64,000 nt of DNA from Mucilaginibacter yixingensis (lineage in GTDB: Bacteria > Bacteroidota > Bacteroidia > Sphingobacteriales > Sphingobacteriaceae), in the NCBI RefSeq assembly GCF_041080815.1, contig NZ_CP160205.1:2914001-2978000 (forward strand), in the 5' to 3' direction. How positions within the stretch are numbered: position 1 is the first letter of the stretch; the number at the start of each line of letters is the position of its first letter. Positions 34,869 through 42,722 of this stretch are shown here, in pieces. The notes below the pieces were generated by a model. The model saw nothing but the letters and a program-made list of their open reading frames with translations. It was not told the DNA's origin and made no database searches. Both the position numbers and the translations under genes were made by a program.

Positions 34869-35753
34869 ATGAACAGCATTTCTCCAACCGACCTGATATT
34901 GAACGAAGACGGTAGCGTTTACCATCTGAATCTGCTGCCGCAGGATGTGGCCGACACCATAATAACCGTTGGCGACCCGGACCGCGTGCCCGCCGTGAGC
35001 CGACATTTCGATACCATCGAACTAAAAAAAGGCAAGCGCGAGTTTATTACCCATACCGGTACCATGCGCGGTAAACGCCTCACGGTTGTTTCTACGGGCA
35101 TCGGCACAGATAACATAGACATCGTGTTGAACGAACTTGACGCGCTGGTTAACATAGATCTGAATACCCGAAGTGTTAAGCCTAGCCTGCAAAGCCTAAA
35201 CATCATCCGCATTGGTACATCGGGCGGCGTACAGCCGGAGGTTGAGGTAGATAGCATCCTGGTATCATCGGCAGCTTTTGGCCTTGACCCACTTATGCAT
35301 TATTATAAATATGATGCCACCGAAGAGGAAAGCAAATTTCGCTATGCTTTAGCTGATATTTTGCATGCCGCCTACGGCGATGACCACGGCATACACCCCT
35401 ACTACGTGTCTGCCGGGCAATCCCTCCTGCAAAAACTGGGCGGCGGACTAACACAGGGCATCACCATCACCGCCCCTGGCTTTTACGCCCCGCAAGGCCG
35501 ACAGGTACGTGCCGAAGCCAACACCGCCGGCTTTGTTGATCGGGTGCAGAGCTTTGAGCATCAGGGCCATCGCATTACCAATCTGGAGATGGAGACTGCC
35601 GGCATTTATGGTATGGCACGAGCGTTGGGGCATCAGGCATTATCATTCAATGTGATATTGGCCAACCGGGCCACCAACGTGTTCAGTAACCGCCCCGGAG
35701 AAATAATGGATAATGCCATAATTTCAATTTTAGAGCGTATATTAACGTTGTAA
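34869..35753 (+). CDS. Nucleoside phosphorylase (uridine-phosphorylase-like)
   Basis: 294 aa. GDPDRV (35-40) binds phosphate and GIGTDNIDIVLNEL is the next family motif. GTSGGVQPEVEVDS and LEMETAGIYG contain the ribose-binding Glu-Met-Glu. This is the PNP/UDP superfamily that splits nucleosides with phosphate to give a base and ribose 1-phosphate in salvage. Uridine is the most likely substrate from the overall layout, but purine or methylthioadenosine use cannot be excluded. Confidence 0.85.
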   Translation: MNSISPTDLILNEDGSVYHLNLLPQDVADTIITVGDPDRVPAVSRHFDTIELKKGKREFITHTGTMRGKRLTVVSTGIGTDNIDIVLNELDALVNIDLNTRSVKPSLQSLNIIRIGTSGGVQPEVEVDSILVSSAAFGLDPLMHYYKYDATEEESKFRYALADILHAAYGDDHGIHPYYVSAGQSLLQKLGGGLTQGITITAPGFYAPQGRQVRAEANTAGFVDRVQSFEHQGHRITNLEMETAGIYGMARALGHQALSFNVILANRATNVFSNRPGEIMDNAIISILERILTL

Positions 35754-35808
35754 AAGGCGCAAACTTTAACGCGCCAAAAACGTTCCCCAAGCAATTTAAA
35801 CCCAATTT

Positions 35809-36894
35809 ATGGCACAAAAAAAACTCATCGCTCCATTTTATGAACGTCTTTCGCTGGTGCTTATTGGCATCATAGCCCTCGGCTTTCTGATTGTGGAGGG
35901 TAAAGAGTTTCTGGCTCCCATGATGTTTGGTTTTTTGTTTGCCATTTTGCTGCTGCCAGTATGCAAGTTTTTTGAGCGTAAGTGCAAACTGCCGCGCAGT
36001 GCGGCCTCGTTTTTATCTATTGCACTGCTGGTTTCATTTATATTTTGTATAGCCTACCTGGTGGCCTCGCAAATTGGTGGCCTAGCAGGTGACTGGCCCA
36101 AACTGAGAGTACAAATAGACGAAAGCGTGAAAGCCCTGCAAAACTGGGTGCAGACCACTTTCCATATCCAAACGCAAGAGCAAATCAACTATCTGCATAA
36201 TACCACCAACAAAATCATGGCATCGGGCACCGCCGTGGTGGGTAGTGCAGTGGGTTCGTTATTCTTGTTTTACACTTTCATCATAATTTTCACCTTCTTC
36301 ATTCTGTTTTACCGCAGGTTGCTGCTTAGCTTTTTGCTGGGTGTGTTTACCGGCAATAATGATGATCTGGTGTTTGATATTGTAGAGAACATCCAAAGTA
36401 TCATCCGTCAATACATCATCGGTTTATTGCTGGAGATGCTGATTGTATCCATCGTTGCTTCTATTGTGTTCCTGTGCATCGGGGTAAAATATGCGCTGTT
36501 GCTGGGGATTATTACGGGGTTGTTCAATATCATCCCCTACATCGGTATTTTTAGTGCGGCAGCGCTTAGCACGCTTATTACTTTCGCCACTGGTGCTGTA
36601 GTTAAAGCGGGCATTGTGCTTTGCAGTGTTATCTGCATTCACCTGCTGGATTCTAATCTTTTGCTACCACTGGTAGTGGGCTCAAAAGTACGCCTTAACG
36701 CATTGATCACCTTTCTGGGTATCGTCATCGGCGAGTTGTTATGGGGCCTTTCAGGTATGTTCCTTTCTATCCCAACCATCGCTATTATGAAAATTATTTT
36801 TGACCGCATTGAAAGTCTGAGACCATGGGGTTTTCTGTTGGGCGGAGCGTACGAGTACAAGGAACCGGCAGAAAAGGAAATGAAGACGGAGTAA
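35809..36894 (+). CDS. AI-2E-family membrane transporter
   Basis: 361 aa with about eight membrane segments. The C-terminal half has the family pattern (YIIGLLLEMLIVSIVASIVF, ALLLGIITGLFNIIPYIG, FLGIVIGELLWGLSGMFLSIP). The family includes TqsA and putative Na+/H+ antiporters, so the transported substrate is open. Only 55 nt separate it from the phosphorylase gene, so they may be co-transcribed. A bidirectional terminator follows. Confidence 0.88.
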   Translation: MAQKKLIAPFYERLSLVLIGIIALGFLIVEGKEFLAPMMFGFLFAILLLPVCKFFERKCKLPRSAASFLSIALLVSFIFCIAYLVASQIGGLAGDWPKLRVQIDESVKALQNWVQTTFHIQTQEQINYLHNTTNKIMASGTAVVGSAVGSLFLFYTFIIIFTFFILFYRRLLLSFLLGVFTGNNDDLVFDIVENIQSIIRQYIIGLLLEMLIVSIVASIVFLCIGVKYALLLGIITGLFNIIPYIGIFSAAALSTLITFATGAVVKAGIVLCSVICIHLLDSNLLLPLVVGSKVRLNALITFLGIVIGELLWGLSGMFLSIPTIAIMKIIFDRIESLRPWGFLLGGAYEYKEPAEKEMKTE

Positions 36895-36938
36895 AAGTCT
36901 CAACGGGAAAACAATGACCTGGTAAAAAAACTAAAAAC

Positions 36939-36976
36939 AACAAAGCCGGATTGCTTCATTAGAATCCGGCTTTGTT
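36939..36976. terminator. Bidirectional intrinsic terminator
   Basis: AACAAAGCCGGATT (36939-36952) pairs perfectly with AATCCGGCTTTGTT (36963-36976) around a 10-nt loop. It serves two convergent genes. Confidence 0.9.
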
Positions 36977-36994
36977 TTATGCAGTTATAGCTTC

Positions 36995-37795
36995 TTAAAA
37001 CCCTAGCGTTAAACCTATCGACATGTTTTTCAAGCCTTTCTGAGCGTCGGTATTAAACATATCGTTAAAGTAATATTTGGCATAAATACCCAAATCGCCG
37101 TAGCCTATGCGGGTAAATGCGCCGTAACGCAGTTTGGTGTAATGGTAATCGTCATTAAACTTTTGTTTCCCGTTTTCGCTGCTGATCTGCTTTACGCGGC
37201 CGTTCAGCAGAATGCCAATATCCGGACCGGCAACAAAGTGGAAGCGTTTGCCATCGTCGTTATCTTTAGTACGAAAATCGAACGAGAGCGGAATGCGCAG
37301 ATAGCTTGATGAAAAGCGGTTCTTGCTGTAATCAATATTATCTACAGTGTAATGTAACTGACTCATATCCGGGTCTTTCTGGATGGTGATATTATCGCGC
37401 AAACGAAAAAGCGTCCAATCCAACCCTGCCGACATATAGATCTTGAACGCGCTATTAAAACGATAGCCAAACTGAAATACATCAAAGCCAACGTTACTGC
37501 TTTTCCATGAACGGTAATTCAAAAACTGATTTTTTGGCGATAGCGTAAAGCTGCCATTATCAATTAACGTAGCCAAGCCCAGATCAAACCTGGAAAAAGT
37601 AATAGCAATAGAAAAACCGGGATGCTTATGTATTTTCCTGCTTACCTTAACAGAATCATCGCCATGCAAAAGGTGAAGGTTCATGCGCTTGCTTTTTTGC
37701 GTGGTGGCATCTGTTGCAACAGAATCAGTCTGTGCAAAAACAGTACAGGCCAGCATACTCAGCATTGCCATTAATAATAGGCGTTTCATCTTCAA
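36995..37795 (-). CDS. Outer-membrane beta-barrel protein
   Basis: 266 aa with a signal peptide (MKMKRLLLMAMLSMLACTVFAQ). The mature part is a run of short amphipathic strands separated by turns (NVGFDVFQFGYRFNS, FKIYMSAGLDWTLFRL, YLRIPLSFDFRT, FHFVAGPDIGILLNGRV), ending MSIGLTLGF with a C-terminal aromatic residue. It fits the outer membrane protein beta-barrel families of Bacteroidota (about eight to ten strands). Function unknown. Confidence 0.78.
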   Translation of the reverse strand: MKMKRLLLMAMLSMLACTVFAQTDSVATDATTQKSKRMNLHLLHGDDSVKVSRKIHKHPGFSIAITFSRFDLGLATLIDNGSFTLSPKNQFLNYRSWKSSNVGFDVFQFGYRFNSAFKIYMSAGLDWTLFRLRDNITIQKDPDMSQLHYTVDNIDYSKNRFSSSYLRIPLSFDFRTKDNDDGKRFHFVAGPDIGILLNGRVKQISSENGKQKFNDDYHYTKLRYGAFTRIGYGDLGIYAKYYFNDMFNTDAQKGLKNMSIGLTLGF

Positions 37796-37929
37796 TTAAG
37801 TTTTAGGTAGAAATTATTATCCCTGTTAGCTATCTAACCCCGCGTCCGGGAGGCCGAAATTACAGAATTAATGAGTTAACAGATTTAAAGGCAATAATGT
37901 TATTTGTTATTTAACTAATCCCTAATCTA

Positions 37930-37937
37930 TATCTTTG
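37930..37937 (+). promoter_or_regulatory. Probable -7 promoter element of the ABC ATPase gene
   Basis: TATCTTTG matches TAnnTTTG exactly and is only 10 bases before the ATG, with TTTG at 37903-37906 as a possible -33 element. The predicted leader is about seven bases. Confidence 0.55.
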
Positions 37938-37947
37938 CCCACCAGAT

Positions 37948-38943
37948 ATGAGCGTTCCATTTTTACAGATCAGTGCGGTAAGCAAACTTTACCCCGGCGA
38001 TGTGCCATCGGGCCTTAAGCCTACTACTTTTAATATTGAACCAGGCAAAGTTACCGCCATCATCGGTTCCAGCGGTAGCGGTAAAAGCACGCTGCTGCAC
38101 CTCATCTTCGGACTGCTCACCCCCGACGCCGGCGCCGTTTACTTTAAGGGTGATCGGGTTTGGGGACCAGAGGAAAAGCTCATCCCCGGTCATGACGCCA
38201 TGCGTATGGTAACCCAGGAAACCAACGATGTAAACCTGTTTGCCAAAGTGCACGAGAATATATCGGTACTATTACCCAATACTGATGTTGAAGTTAAAAA
38301 GAACCGCACAGATCAGCTGATAGACCAGCTCAACATGCGCCGCATTGCCAACAAACGTGTAGCCGACCTGAGCGGTGGTGAACGCCAGCGTGTGGCTATT
38401 GCCCGTGCCCTGGCCCGTCAACCTGAAGTATTGTTATTAGACGAGCCTTTTAACCAGGTAGATACCTCTTTCCGCGATGGTTTACAACAGGATATCCGTA
38501 GCATCGTTAAAAATACTGGCCTCACCGTTATCATGGTATCGCATGATCCTGCAGAGGTACTCTCTATGGCCGATGACCTGATCGTACTAAAAGATGGCGA
38601 AATACTGGAAAGCGGGGCGCCACGCCAAATGTATCAGCATCCGCAAAACTTGTACACAGCCAAACTGCTCACCAACAGCAATATCCTTACCCGCGAGCAA
38701 GCAGCCATTTGCGGCATTCAGACTGATAAAGAACACGTAGTGATCTATCCCGAATGGGCACACGTTACCAGCAGCTTTACCCGCAAGCATTTCACCATCA
38801 AACACATTCTGTTTAAAGGGGCTTACGATGAGTTGATTCTGGAGAATGAAGGCGTTGAACTGAGGGCAACAGTGACGGATAGCTCGAAGTTAAAAGAGGG
38901 AGAGCACGTACACGTGAAAGTAGACCGTTTCCTGGCTTTTTAA
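37948..38943 (+). CDS. ABC transporter ATP-binding protein, no permease nearby
   Basis: 331 aa. Walker A is GSSGSGKST (40-48), the signature is LSGGE (141-145), Walker B is LLLDEP (162-167), and a His switch follows (VSHDPAEVL). A C-terminal regulatory TOBE-like domain of about 100 residues is present, as in PotA/CysA/FbpC importers of ions or small molecules. No permease or binding-protein gene lies next to it, so the transported substrate cannot be inferred. The gene is monocistronic with a very short leader. Confidence 0.87.
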   Translation: MSVPFLQISAVSKLYPGDVPSGLKPTTFNIEPGKVTAIIGSSGSGKSTLLHLIFGLLTPDAGAVYFKGDRVWGPEEKLIPGHDAMRMVTQETNDVNLFAKVHENISVLLPNTDVEVKKNRTDQLIDQLNMRRIANKRVADLSGGERQRVAIARALARQPEVLLLDEPFNQVDTSFRDGLQQDIRSIVKNTGLTVIMVSHDPAEVLSMADDLIVLKDGEILESGAPRQMYQHPQNLYTAKLLTNSNILTREQAAICGIQTDKEHVVIYPEWAHVTSSFTRKHFTIKHILFKGAYDELILENEGVELRATVTDSSKLKEGEHVHVKVDRFLAF

Positions 38944-38952
38944 ACCCTTTGA

Positions 38953-39033
38953 TGCCATTTCGACGAAGGAGAAATCTTTTCGGACATAACCGGATACATG
39001 ATCGAAAAGATCCCTCCCGTTGGTCGGGATGAC
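38953..39033. repeat. Dispersed palindromic repeat family 3, copy 2
   Basis: Starts TGCCATTTCGACGAAGGAG and ends TTGGTCGGGATGAC. 38 bases are identical to copy 1 in the exbD-tonB gap. It lies between convergent genes, where it can fold in either transcript. Confidence 0.85.
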
Positions 39034-39069
39034 ACATGGTGTAAACTAGTATAGCAAACCAATCAGTCG

Positions 39070-39606
39070 TCAAACCAGATTCTTCAACCCATCAATAATA
39101 CTCTCAAAGAAAGTCCCTGCGTTTAAACCGTTATAATGGTTGAAATAAACAAAGACGAGGAAGATAACAATGGCGATAATGATAAACCGCTTAAACAGAT
39201 AAGCCAGCAGCGCCAACGTAAGCGGAATAACCAGCAGCCACATCCAACTGATATGTATGGGGGTTAGTTTGTCATCATGCTTGTAAACATAGTAAAGGCG
39301 GCCATGCGAGCCCGCATCGTTAGTGTGACGCAGGTATAAAAAAGACGATTTAGCCAGCTTGGGCGAGTAAAATGCCACACCCTGGTTAAACACCAGATCT
39401 TGCTGAAAGCCGTTGAACGTAAAAGTAAACGTACCGCTAACATTACTCTGCGGGTTATCCAGCGAGTCTGTAGCCACCACGGCAATCTGCTCATTACCAA
39501 ACGGGTTATCTTTCACCACAAAATGATTAACGGCAACACTGTCAGCCCGGCAAAACTGCGCGGCAACAAAAAACAACATGGCGGTAAACAAGGTACGCTT
39601 AAGCAT
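39070..39606 (-). CDS. Hypothetical exported membrane protein
   Basis: 178 aa. A signal peptide (MLKRTLFTAMLFFVAAQFCRAD) is followed by a beta-rich domain (FVVKDNPFGNEQIAVVA, GTFTFTFNGFQQDLVFNQG, LYYVYKHDD) and then two or three hydrophobic helices (WLLVIPLTLALLAYLF, FIIIAIVIFLVFVYF). The exported domain is probably periplasmic and tethered by C-terminal helices. No family recognised. Confidence 0.58.
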   Translation of the reverse strand: MLKRTLFTAMLFFVAAQFCRADSVAVNHFVVKDNPFGNEQIAVVATDSLDNPQSNVSGTFTFTFNGFQQDLVFNQGVAFYSPKLAKSSFLYLRHTNDAGSHGRLYYVYKHDDKLTPIHISWMWLLVIPLTLALLAYLFKRFIIIAIVIFLVFVYFNHYNGLNAGTFFESIIDGLKNLV

Positions 39607-39795
39607 AGGTTATAGCTGTTAATTTTAAGCTAAGGCTAAATTAAACATTTTAAGTATTCAGCATGTAGATGCTGTAATTTAATATGGCAGCAAAATGGTT
39701 GTGACGCAAATGTTACTTACGGATATGATACCGGGCCACGCTCTTCCCAAAATAGTAACGATATCAATGCACAACCAATAAAATACACTAACTTG

Positions 39796-39825
39796 AGTTA
39801 TTCTATGTACATTGTCAGAATAACT
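39796..39825. promoter_or_regulatory. Operator-like inverted repeat upstream of the Rrf2 gene
   Basis: AGTTATTCT (39796-39804) and AGAATAACT (39817-39825) are perfect nine-base inverted repeats with a 12-nt spacer. They lie just upstream of the promoter of the Rrf2-type regulator, which suggests control by a dimeric protein, perhaps the regulator itself. Confidence 0.5.
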
Positions 39826-39835
39826 GGCACCAATA

Positions 39836-39864
39836 TTGTACTTTCAGTTTTTTATATAAATTTG
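39836..39864 (+). promoter_or_regulatory. Probable promoter of the Rrf2 gene
   Basis: TTG at 39836-39838 (-33) and TAAATTTG at 39857-39864 (-7), separated by 18 bases. The ATG is 17 bases after the -7 element. Confidence 0.55.
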
Positions 39865-39880
39865 TTGTTTAAACGCTAAA

Positions 39881-40351
39881 ATGCTTTCAAAGAAAACTAA
39901 ATATGCTATAAAGGCGTTGGTGGTTCTTGGCAAGAATCGTGATAAACCACCTCTGCAAATCTCGTGGATTGCCGAACAAGAGAAGATACCTAAAAAATTT
40001 CTGGAACAGATACTGCTTGACCTTCGCAACGCTGGCTATCTCTATAGCAAAAAAGGTGCAGGCGGCGGCTACAGCTTAAATAAAGATCCCAAAGATATTT
40101 ACCTGGTTAGCATACTGCGCATTACAGATGGCCCTATTGCCATGGTACCTTGCGCCAGCTTAAACTTTTACCACCGTTGTGATGAATGCCACCAGGAGAA
40201 AACCTGTGGCATCCGCGATGTTTTTATAGACGTGCGCGACGCAACACTGAAAATTTTAAGCGAAACCAGTATTGCCGATATTATTGCTCGCGAAAGCAAC
40301 CTGATAGTAAGCGACGATGTTCCGCCAGCGGTAAATCAGCCAGAAAACTAA
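39881..40351 (+). CDS. Rrf2-family transcriptional regulator with cysteine cluster
   Basis: 156 aa. The N-terminal winged helix matches the Rrf2 family (MLSKKTKYAIKALVVLGK, ISWIAEQEKIPKKFLEQILL, GYLYSKKGAGGGYSL). Four cysteines at 91, 100, 103 and 109 fall where IscR-type regulators bind an Fe-S cluster, although the spacing is not the canonical one. It may sense iron-sulphur, redox or sulphur status. Only a promoter and a nine-base dyad lie upstream, consistent with autoregulation. No obvious target operon adjoins it. Confidence 0.85.
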   Translation: MLSKKTKYAIKALVVLGKNRDKPPLQISWIAEQEKIPKKFLEQILLDLRNAGYLYSKKGAGGGYSLNKDPKDIYLVSILRITDGPIAMVPCASLNFYHRCDECHQEKTCGIRDVFIDVRDATLKILSETSIADIIARESNLIVSDDVPPAVNQPEN

Positions 40352-40363
40352 GATAAACGTACG

Positions 40364-40468
40364 GTCGTTCCCCTGCGGGCTGGGCTATTCATTCATACGC
40401 CTGCCCCGAAGGGGTCCTTCGGACAAGGCCTTACGCACAGGCCGGTATCCGCTCCTATCCCTAACGCG
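40364..40468 (-). repeat. GC-rich intergenic element with nested hairpins
   Basis: On the minus strand it begins GCGTTAGGGATAGGAGCGG and ends CCCGCAGGGGAACG. A perfect CCGAAGG/CCTTCGG hairpin lies at its centre (40406-40422). It starts just after the stop of the phosphodiesterase gene. It resembles GC-rich elements I recall between genes of Flavobacteriia and Sphingobacteriia; only one copy is in this window. Confidence 0.5.
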
Positions 40469-40488
40469 GACGGATTCAGTTGTATTAA

Positions 40489-41439
40489 CTAAAAAACCAA
40501 TTGTTTGCCCTGTTGCGGAAAGATCAGCCTTAAACCCAACTTATTTTCGGCCGTTAATTGCTGTTTAATGCGTGTAATGCTTTTGGCCGGCGGCTTCAGG
40601 TGTGTGATTACCACGTTAAGGTTTTTCATAGACGTTGCACCGGCTTCGGCTGCAAGCACGTCCAGCTCTTTTATCAGCCAGTGAGGCGTCAGGTGCCCGA
40701 ACAAAAATTTATCGGGCTGTTCATCAGGAAATGACACTTCAATCATCAACGCCTTTAGCTGGTGCGCTTTTACCAACGGCGCAACGGCATCCCATAGGTG
40801 TTTAAAATTCTGGCTTTTCTCCACCTCGTCGGCGCCTGTATCGCCCAAATACAATAAATAGTTACTGCCATTCCTCACCAAAAATGCGGTACTGATTAAA
40901 TTGGAGTGACTCAACGGAAAAGCTTGCACTTGCATATCAGTATGGTCAATCTTAACAAAAGCACCCGGTGCTAAAACGCTGTAATGATATTTTCCTAAAG
41001 TGGGGGCTTCGCCTTCATTGGCAAAATTGGCCCAAGCCTTCCAGGTAAAGTAATTTGCTTTCAGTACATCAATACATGGCTGTAAGGCATAAATATTCTT
41101 CGCTGTATCGTCTGGCGCGTTGATGAGCAAACCAGCTAAATGATCCAAATGCGAGTGCGAGATGCAATAGCCTTTAATATCTTGTTTAAGCACCTGTTCT
41201 GCAGAAACATTAAATACCTTGTTAGCCACAGCCTTTTGTATACCGGCATGTAGAGTACCTGCATCTAAACAAACATAATTATTGCTCCCTGCCGGGGCAA
41301 CCATGTAAGCAGATAGGTTGCTCTCATCAATACCGCCCAGTACGCCTAAGGGCACTACTTTGAAAGCAGATAAAGTTTTTTGCTGAGCGCAAACTAAAGC
41401 TGGAGCGAGCAAAAGGGACCAAAAGATATTTTTTTTCAA
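40489..41439 (-). CDS. Class II cyclic-nucleotide phosphodiesterase-like metallo-hydrolase
   Basis: 316 aa with a signal peptide (ending LVCAQ). The metal-binding motif is SHSHLDH (94-100). Further ligands lie in FPLSH and LYLGDTGADE, and LFGHLTP near 250 is a motif of the PDEII family (3',5'-cyclic-nucleotide phosphodiesterase, yeast Pde1-like). This fold uses two zinc ions to hydrolyse cAMP. It should act in the periplasm, which is unusual for regulating a cytoplasmic signal, so degradation of external cyclic nucleotides is a possibility. A zinc-ribbon microprotein gene precedes it by 8 nt. Confidence 0.8.
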   Translation of the reverse strand: MKKNIFWSLLLAPALVCAQQKTLSAFKVVPLGVLGGIDESNLSAYMVAPAGSNNYVCLDAGTLHAGIQKAVANKVFNVSAEQVLKQDIKGYCISHSHLDHLAGLLINAPDDTAKNIYALQPCIDVLKANYFTWKAWANFANEGEAPTLGKYHYSVLAPGAFVKIDHTDMQVQAFPLSHSNLISTAFLVRNGSNYLLYLGDTGADEVEKSQNFKHLWDAVAPLVKAHQLKALMIEVSFPDEQPDKFLFGHLTPHWLIKELDVLAAEAGATSMKNLNVVITHLKPPAKSITRIKQQLTAENKLGLRLIFPQQGKQLVF

Positions 41440-41447
41440 GACAGCTA

Positions 41448-41639
41448 TTATTTACCTAGTATATACCTGCTGCGCAAGCACCTGGTACAAAAATATTTTT
41501 TTAGCGGCAGCCATGATAAAAAAACCCTCACAAACGAGTCTCTGTTTACACGTTCAAGCTCTTTATGGCATTTCTTGCAAATAACAACGTGATGGTCATC
41601 TGTGCTTTCGTGCCCGTTAGATAAAGTAGTTGCGGCCAT
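41448..41639 (-). CDS. Small double-CxxC zinc-ribbon-like protein, paralogue 3
   Basis: 63 aa. CKKC and CTRC are separated by 26 residues, the same spacing as the protein at 18350, and the motifs LERVNR, LSWLPLKKYFC and CLRSRYI align with it almost residue for residue. Four cysteines probably bind zinc. It is the first gene of a two-gene unit with the phosphodiesterase (8-nt gap), which might link the two functionally or merely by position. No known family name. Confidence 0.72.
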   Translation of the reverse strand: MAATTLSNGHESTDDHHVVICKKCHKELERVNRDSFVRVFLSWLPLKKYFCTRCLRSRYILGK

Positions 41640-41788
41640 AAAAATGGGGCTTTATGGTTAAACAATCGGATATTTGAAAAATATCCGGTTAGTAATTCAT
41701 AGGGTATCAACTATTTTTACCCAATAGTTAAACATGTAACGTAATTTTTTATCAAATTGTTGTTACTAACCGTAAACTATTTGGGAAT

Positions 41789-42652
41789 ATGAAGAAAAAT
41801 TACGACTCAATCAGTCCATCGGCAAAAGCGCTGCTTTTAAGTAAGGCTTTAACAGATATTCCCTACGCTGCCGACGCCGCCCGGTTGATTTGGGGTAATG
41901 CCGCCGCTGTGCTAGATCAATCCAAACAAGAAAACCTCTTGTTTTTGATGCGATTACTTCATTTTGAAGCAAGATACAAATCAGTTGATAACATGATTAA
42001 CCAATTGGAGGGCAATAATATCTTTGAACTTTCATCGGGTTATTCTTTCCGCGGTTTAAACATGGCGGTTGCCCGTCCGGATGTTGTCTACATCGACACC
42101 GACCTGCCCGCTGTAATTGAAGATAAATTAAGCTTATTAAATCAACTCTTAGAGAAAAAATCGCTCCAGTTACAGGGCGAACTGATACTCAAATCATTAA
42201 ATGCGTTGGATGAAACTGAATTTCAAAACATCGTTAACATCTTTCCCCCCGGCCCTATAACCATTGTTAATGAGGGGCTACTGATGTACCTGAACAACGA
42301 AGAGAAAGCACAGTTATGCCATATCGTCCGTAATATACTCAAAGAGCGCGGCGGCCATTGGATAACAGCCGACGTGTACATCAAAAAAGACGTCAACCCA
42401 ACCGTCGCCCCAGATCAGTTTAGCCAATTTTTGGCGGCACATAATGTTGAAGAAAATAAGTTTGACAGCTACACACAAGCCGAAGAATTCTTTAACGCAC
42501 AAGGTCTAAAAATCCACCGTAAGGCGGAACCGGTAGACCGCCATACCCTATCGGCACTTAAATACATTTCCCCTAACTTATTACAAGCCTATGCAGAGCG
42601 AATGAAAGGATTTGTTCGTATCCGTGAAACCTGGGCGCTGAAAGCTGTTTAG
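41789..42652 (+). CDS. Leucine-carboxyl-methyltransferase-like SAM methyltransferase
   Basis: 287 aa, cytoplasmic. It shows the PPM/LCM-type order: FELSSGYSFRGLNMA (motif I region), PDVVYIDTDLPAVIEDK, and INEGLLMYL-like IVNEGLLMYLNNEEK. The family binds S-adenosylmethionine and methylates carboxylates or small metabolites; bacterial members have varied substrates, several in secondary metabolism. No biosynthetic cluster is nearby. The stop is followed by an intergenic gap before the convergent BamA-like gene. Confidence 0.78.
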   Translation: MKKNYDSISPSAKALLLSKALTDIPYAADAARLIWGNAAAVLDQSKQENLLFLMRLLHFEARYKSVDNMINQLEGNNIFELSSGYSFRGLNMAVARPDVVYIDTDLPAVIEDKLSLLNQLLEKKSLQLQGELILKSLNALDETEFQNIVNIFPPGPITIVNEGLLMYLNNEEKAQLCHIVRNILKERGGHWITADVYIKKDVNPTVAPDQFSQFLAAHNVEENKFDSYTQAEEFFNAQGLKIHRKAEPVDRHTLSALKYISPNLLQAYAERMKGFVRIRETWALKAV

Positions 42653-42722
42653 CCTTAGCCTCATCACTTCATTGTTATTAGTAATTAACAGCGTAACCGC
42701 TCAACATAATGCAACCAATGAC

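Noticed and set aside
37948..38943. Complete ABC importer operon
   Set aside because: Only the ATPase is present; the flanking genes encode an unrelated barrel and a hypothetical membrane protein.
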